NCBI GenBank assembly: GCA_028287455.1
Contig: JAQBPP010000197.1
Coordinates: 1 to 7,273 of the forward strand
Source: Bacilli bacterium
GTDB taxonomy: Bacteria > Bacillota > Bacilli > Tumebacillales > JAQBPP01
Direction of reading: 5' to 3'
DNA length: 7,273 nt
The position numbers were made by a program, and so were the translations under genes. Below are positions 5,958 through 7,273 of this stretch, piece after piece (within the stretch, counting starts at the first letter, position 1; the number at the start of each line of letters is the position of its first letter). Below the pieces are notes generated by a model. The model was not told the origin of the DNA. It did no database searches and saw nothing but the letters and a program-made list of their open reading frames with translations.

Positions 5958-6908
5958 ATGAATCAAATACCGAATCGGCAGGTGATCTGTGAAACACTGC
6001 TCCGTTTGGCGCGGCTGGACCCTGACATTGTAGTTCTGACCAGTGATTCACGCGGATCTGCTGCCATGGCTCCGTTTGCCCAAGCGCTTCCCGAACAGTT
6101 TGTGGAAACAGGGATTGCGGAACAAAATCTGGTCGGAATCGCTGCAGGACTTGCGCACAGCGGGAAAAAGCCTTTTGTCGCATCGCCTGCATGCTTTCTT
6201 AGTATGAGGAGCATCGAGCAGGTGAAGGTTGATGTTGCGTACTCGAAGATGAACGTAAAGCTGATTGGCATTAGCGGCGGTGTCAGTTACGGACCACTTG
6301 GCATGAGCCATCATTCCCTGCAGGACATTGCGGTGGTCCGCGCCATTCCTAACATGGCTGTCCTGCTGCCAGCCGATCGTCACGAGACGAAGAAAATGAT
6401 CGAAGCACTTGTCGAATTTGAGGGCGGCGCTTATGTGCGAATCGGCCGAAATCCGGTGCAGGACGTTTATTCGTCGGATGAATACGAGTTCCGCATTGGA
6501 AAAGCGATTCAACTGCGCGAAGGTCAGGATCTTACTTTGATTGCAGCAGGTGAAACGGTTCGCATCGCGTTAGATGCCTGCGAACTTCTGACCAGGGATG
6601 GCATTTGCTGCCGGGTACTCAATCTGCATACGATCAAGCCGCTTGATGTTGACGCGATTGTAGCGGCAGCCAAAGAGACCGGGCGAATCATCACCTTGGA
6701 GGAACATAGCGTTTTCGGTGGTCTGGGTGCTGCGGTGGCTGAAGTCACCTCCAGGTATTGCCCTGTTCCTGTTCACATCCTCGGCATCCCAGATGAGCCG
6801 GCAATTGCCGGAAAAACAGCCGAAATCTTCAACTATTACGGGATTTCACCGGAAAATGTGCAGCAAATCGCTCACAGGTTGATGCAAAAACAGGAGATGT
6901 ACGAATGA
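5958..6908 (+). CDS. Transketolase, C-terminal (pyrimidine-binding and C-terminal domain) subunit
   Basis: This 316-residue partner of the preceding subunit carries the Pyr domain and the transketolase C-terminal domain. The Pyr domain has VETGIAEQNLVG (49-60) with E55, the conserved glutamate that activates the thiamine diphosphate pyrimidine, and GVSYGPLGMSHHSLQD with H118 and H119 near the expected substrate pocket. The C-terminal domain has LTLIAAGETVRIAL, VLNLHTIKPLD and LEEHSVFGGLGAAVAE, also shared with 1-deoxyxylulose-5-phosphate synthase and pyruvate dehydrogenase E1-beta relatives. The split form and its position between a sugar isomerase and a sugar kinase argue for a pathway-dedicated transketolase, not the housekeeping enzyme. 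Its TGA overlaps the kinase ATG as ATGA. Confidence 0.94.
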   Translation: MNQIPNRQVICETLLRLARLDPDIVVLTSDSRGSAAMAPFAQALPEQFVETGIAEQNLVGIAAGLAHSGKKPFVASPACFLSMRSIEQVKVDVAYSKMNVKLIGISGGVSYGPLGMSHHSLQDIAVVRAIPNMAVLLPADRHETKKMIEALVEFEGGAYVRIGRNPVQDVYSSDEYEFRIGKAIQLREGQDLTLIAAGETVRIALDACELLTRDGICCRVLNLHTIKPLDVDAIVAAAKETGRIITLEEHSVFGGLGAAVAEVTSRYCPVPVHILGIPDEPAIAGKTAEIFNYYGISPENVQQIAHRLMQKQEMYE

Positions 6909-7273
6909 GAGCCGGTACAGTACTGTTAACGATTGATCAAAGTACTTCCGGAACCAAAGCGGTTTTGGTCGACCAATCCGGACGAATCGCAGCGCGCAAT
7001 TGGATCGGGCACCAACAGATTTATCCAAAGGAGGGCTGGGTGGAACACGATCCGCTGGAACTGTACGAAAACGTCAAACAGACGATACGTGACGTGATTC
7101 GAGCAGCAGGCGTCGATTTCGCACAGATTGCAGCGATCACGCTGACGAACCAGCGGGAGACTGCCCTCATTTGGGATCGCGTGACAGGATGCCCGATCGC
7201 AAATGCCATCGTCTGGCAATGCCGCAGAACCGCAGAGGAATGCGAACGCCTGAAACAGGCTGGATATGCAGAG
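6905..7273 (+). CDS. FGGY-family carbohydrate kinase, glycerol-kinase-like, N-terminal part (3' end outside window)
   Basis: The first 123 codons are present and still open at the right edge. ATG 6905 overlaps the previous stop (ATGA) and has AGGAG at 6892-6896, 8 bases upstream. The N-terminus LLTIDQSTSGTKAVLVDQSG contains the FGGY/actin-fold ATP-binding loop (DQSTSGTKA from D11). TLTNQRETALIWD (80-92) and NAIVWQCRRT (100-109) match glycerol kinase more closely than xylulokinase. R84 and E85 correspond to the glycerol-contacting Arg-Glu of E. coli GlpK, and W104 to its W103. C106 replaces the Asp usual in the WQDRRT motif of glycerol kinases. It should phosphorylate a hydroxymethyl group with ATP in the cytoplasm. 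Because it follows isomerase and transketolase genes, the substrate is probably a ketose with a glycerol-like end rather than glycerol. The catalytic Asp region lies outside the window. Confidence 0.92.
   Translation, partial: MRAGTVLLTIDQSTSGTKAVLVDQSGRIAARNWIGHQQIYPKEGWVEHDPLELYENVKQTIRDVIRAAGVDFAQIAAITLTNQRETALIWDRVTGCPIANAIVWQCRRTAEECERLKQAGYAE

Noticed and set aside
6048..6512. 154-codon open frame on the minus strand
   Set aside because: It is antisense to the transketolase C-terminal subunit, whose motifs are unmistakable; the antisense translation resembles nothing recognisable.
3676..6908. Sulfoquinovose (sulfo-transketolase) pathway
   Set aside because: That route also uses an isomerase and split transketolase but needs no FGGY kinase, and no sulfosugar-specific gene is visible.

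Overview
The window looks like part of a sugar-catabolism locus from a Bacillota (Bacillales-type) genome. The evidence is strong purine-rich ribosome binding sites, use of TTG, GTG and apparently CTG starts, a LacI-family regulator, an ABC-type sugar-binding protein, a two-gene transketolase and moderate base composition. The exact genus cannot be read from the sequence. All convincing genes belong to one metabolic theme, and no RNA genes, mobile elements or CRISPR arrays were seen.

Layout. Left block, plus strand: the 3' end of an extracellular sugar-binding (family 1 SBP) gene (1-158), then a 695-residue predicted cytoplasmic glycosidase-like protein (191-2278) closed by a strong intrinsic terminator (2290-2320). 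Middle, minus strand: a LacI-family repressor (2344-3375), convergent with the glycosidase-like gene and divergent from the right block. A 300-bp regulatory region (3376-3675) holds a promoter in each direction and several short palindromes, including two identical TAAACAGTTTA sites 64 bp apart. Right block, plus strand: an L-fucose/L-arabinose-isomerase-like protein (best read from a CTG codon at 3676, not the GTG at 3718), transketolase N-terminal subunit, transketolase C-terminal subunit, and the start of an FGGY (glycerol-kinase-like) kinase that runs off the right edge. These four genes are tightly packed, with ATGA stop/start overlaps at two of the three junctions.

How the genes could work together (inference): an ABC importer brings in a glycoside or free sugar; the cytoplasmic hydrolase releases the monosaccharide; the FucI-like enzyme converts aldose to ketose; the FGGY kinase phosphorylates the ketose; and the dedicated two-subunit transketolase moves a two-carbon unit from the ketose phosphate to an aldose phosphate, feeding the pentose phosphate pathway. 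Isomerase plus FGGY kinase plus private split transketolase resembles the known D-apiose transketolase route in its logic. Here the isomerase is of the FucI-like type, so this may be a variant of that route or a pathway for another unusual sugar. The substrate is not proven by anything in the window.
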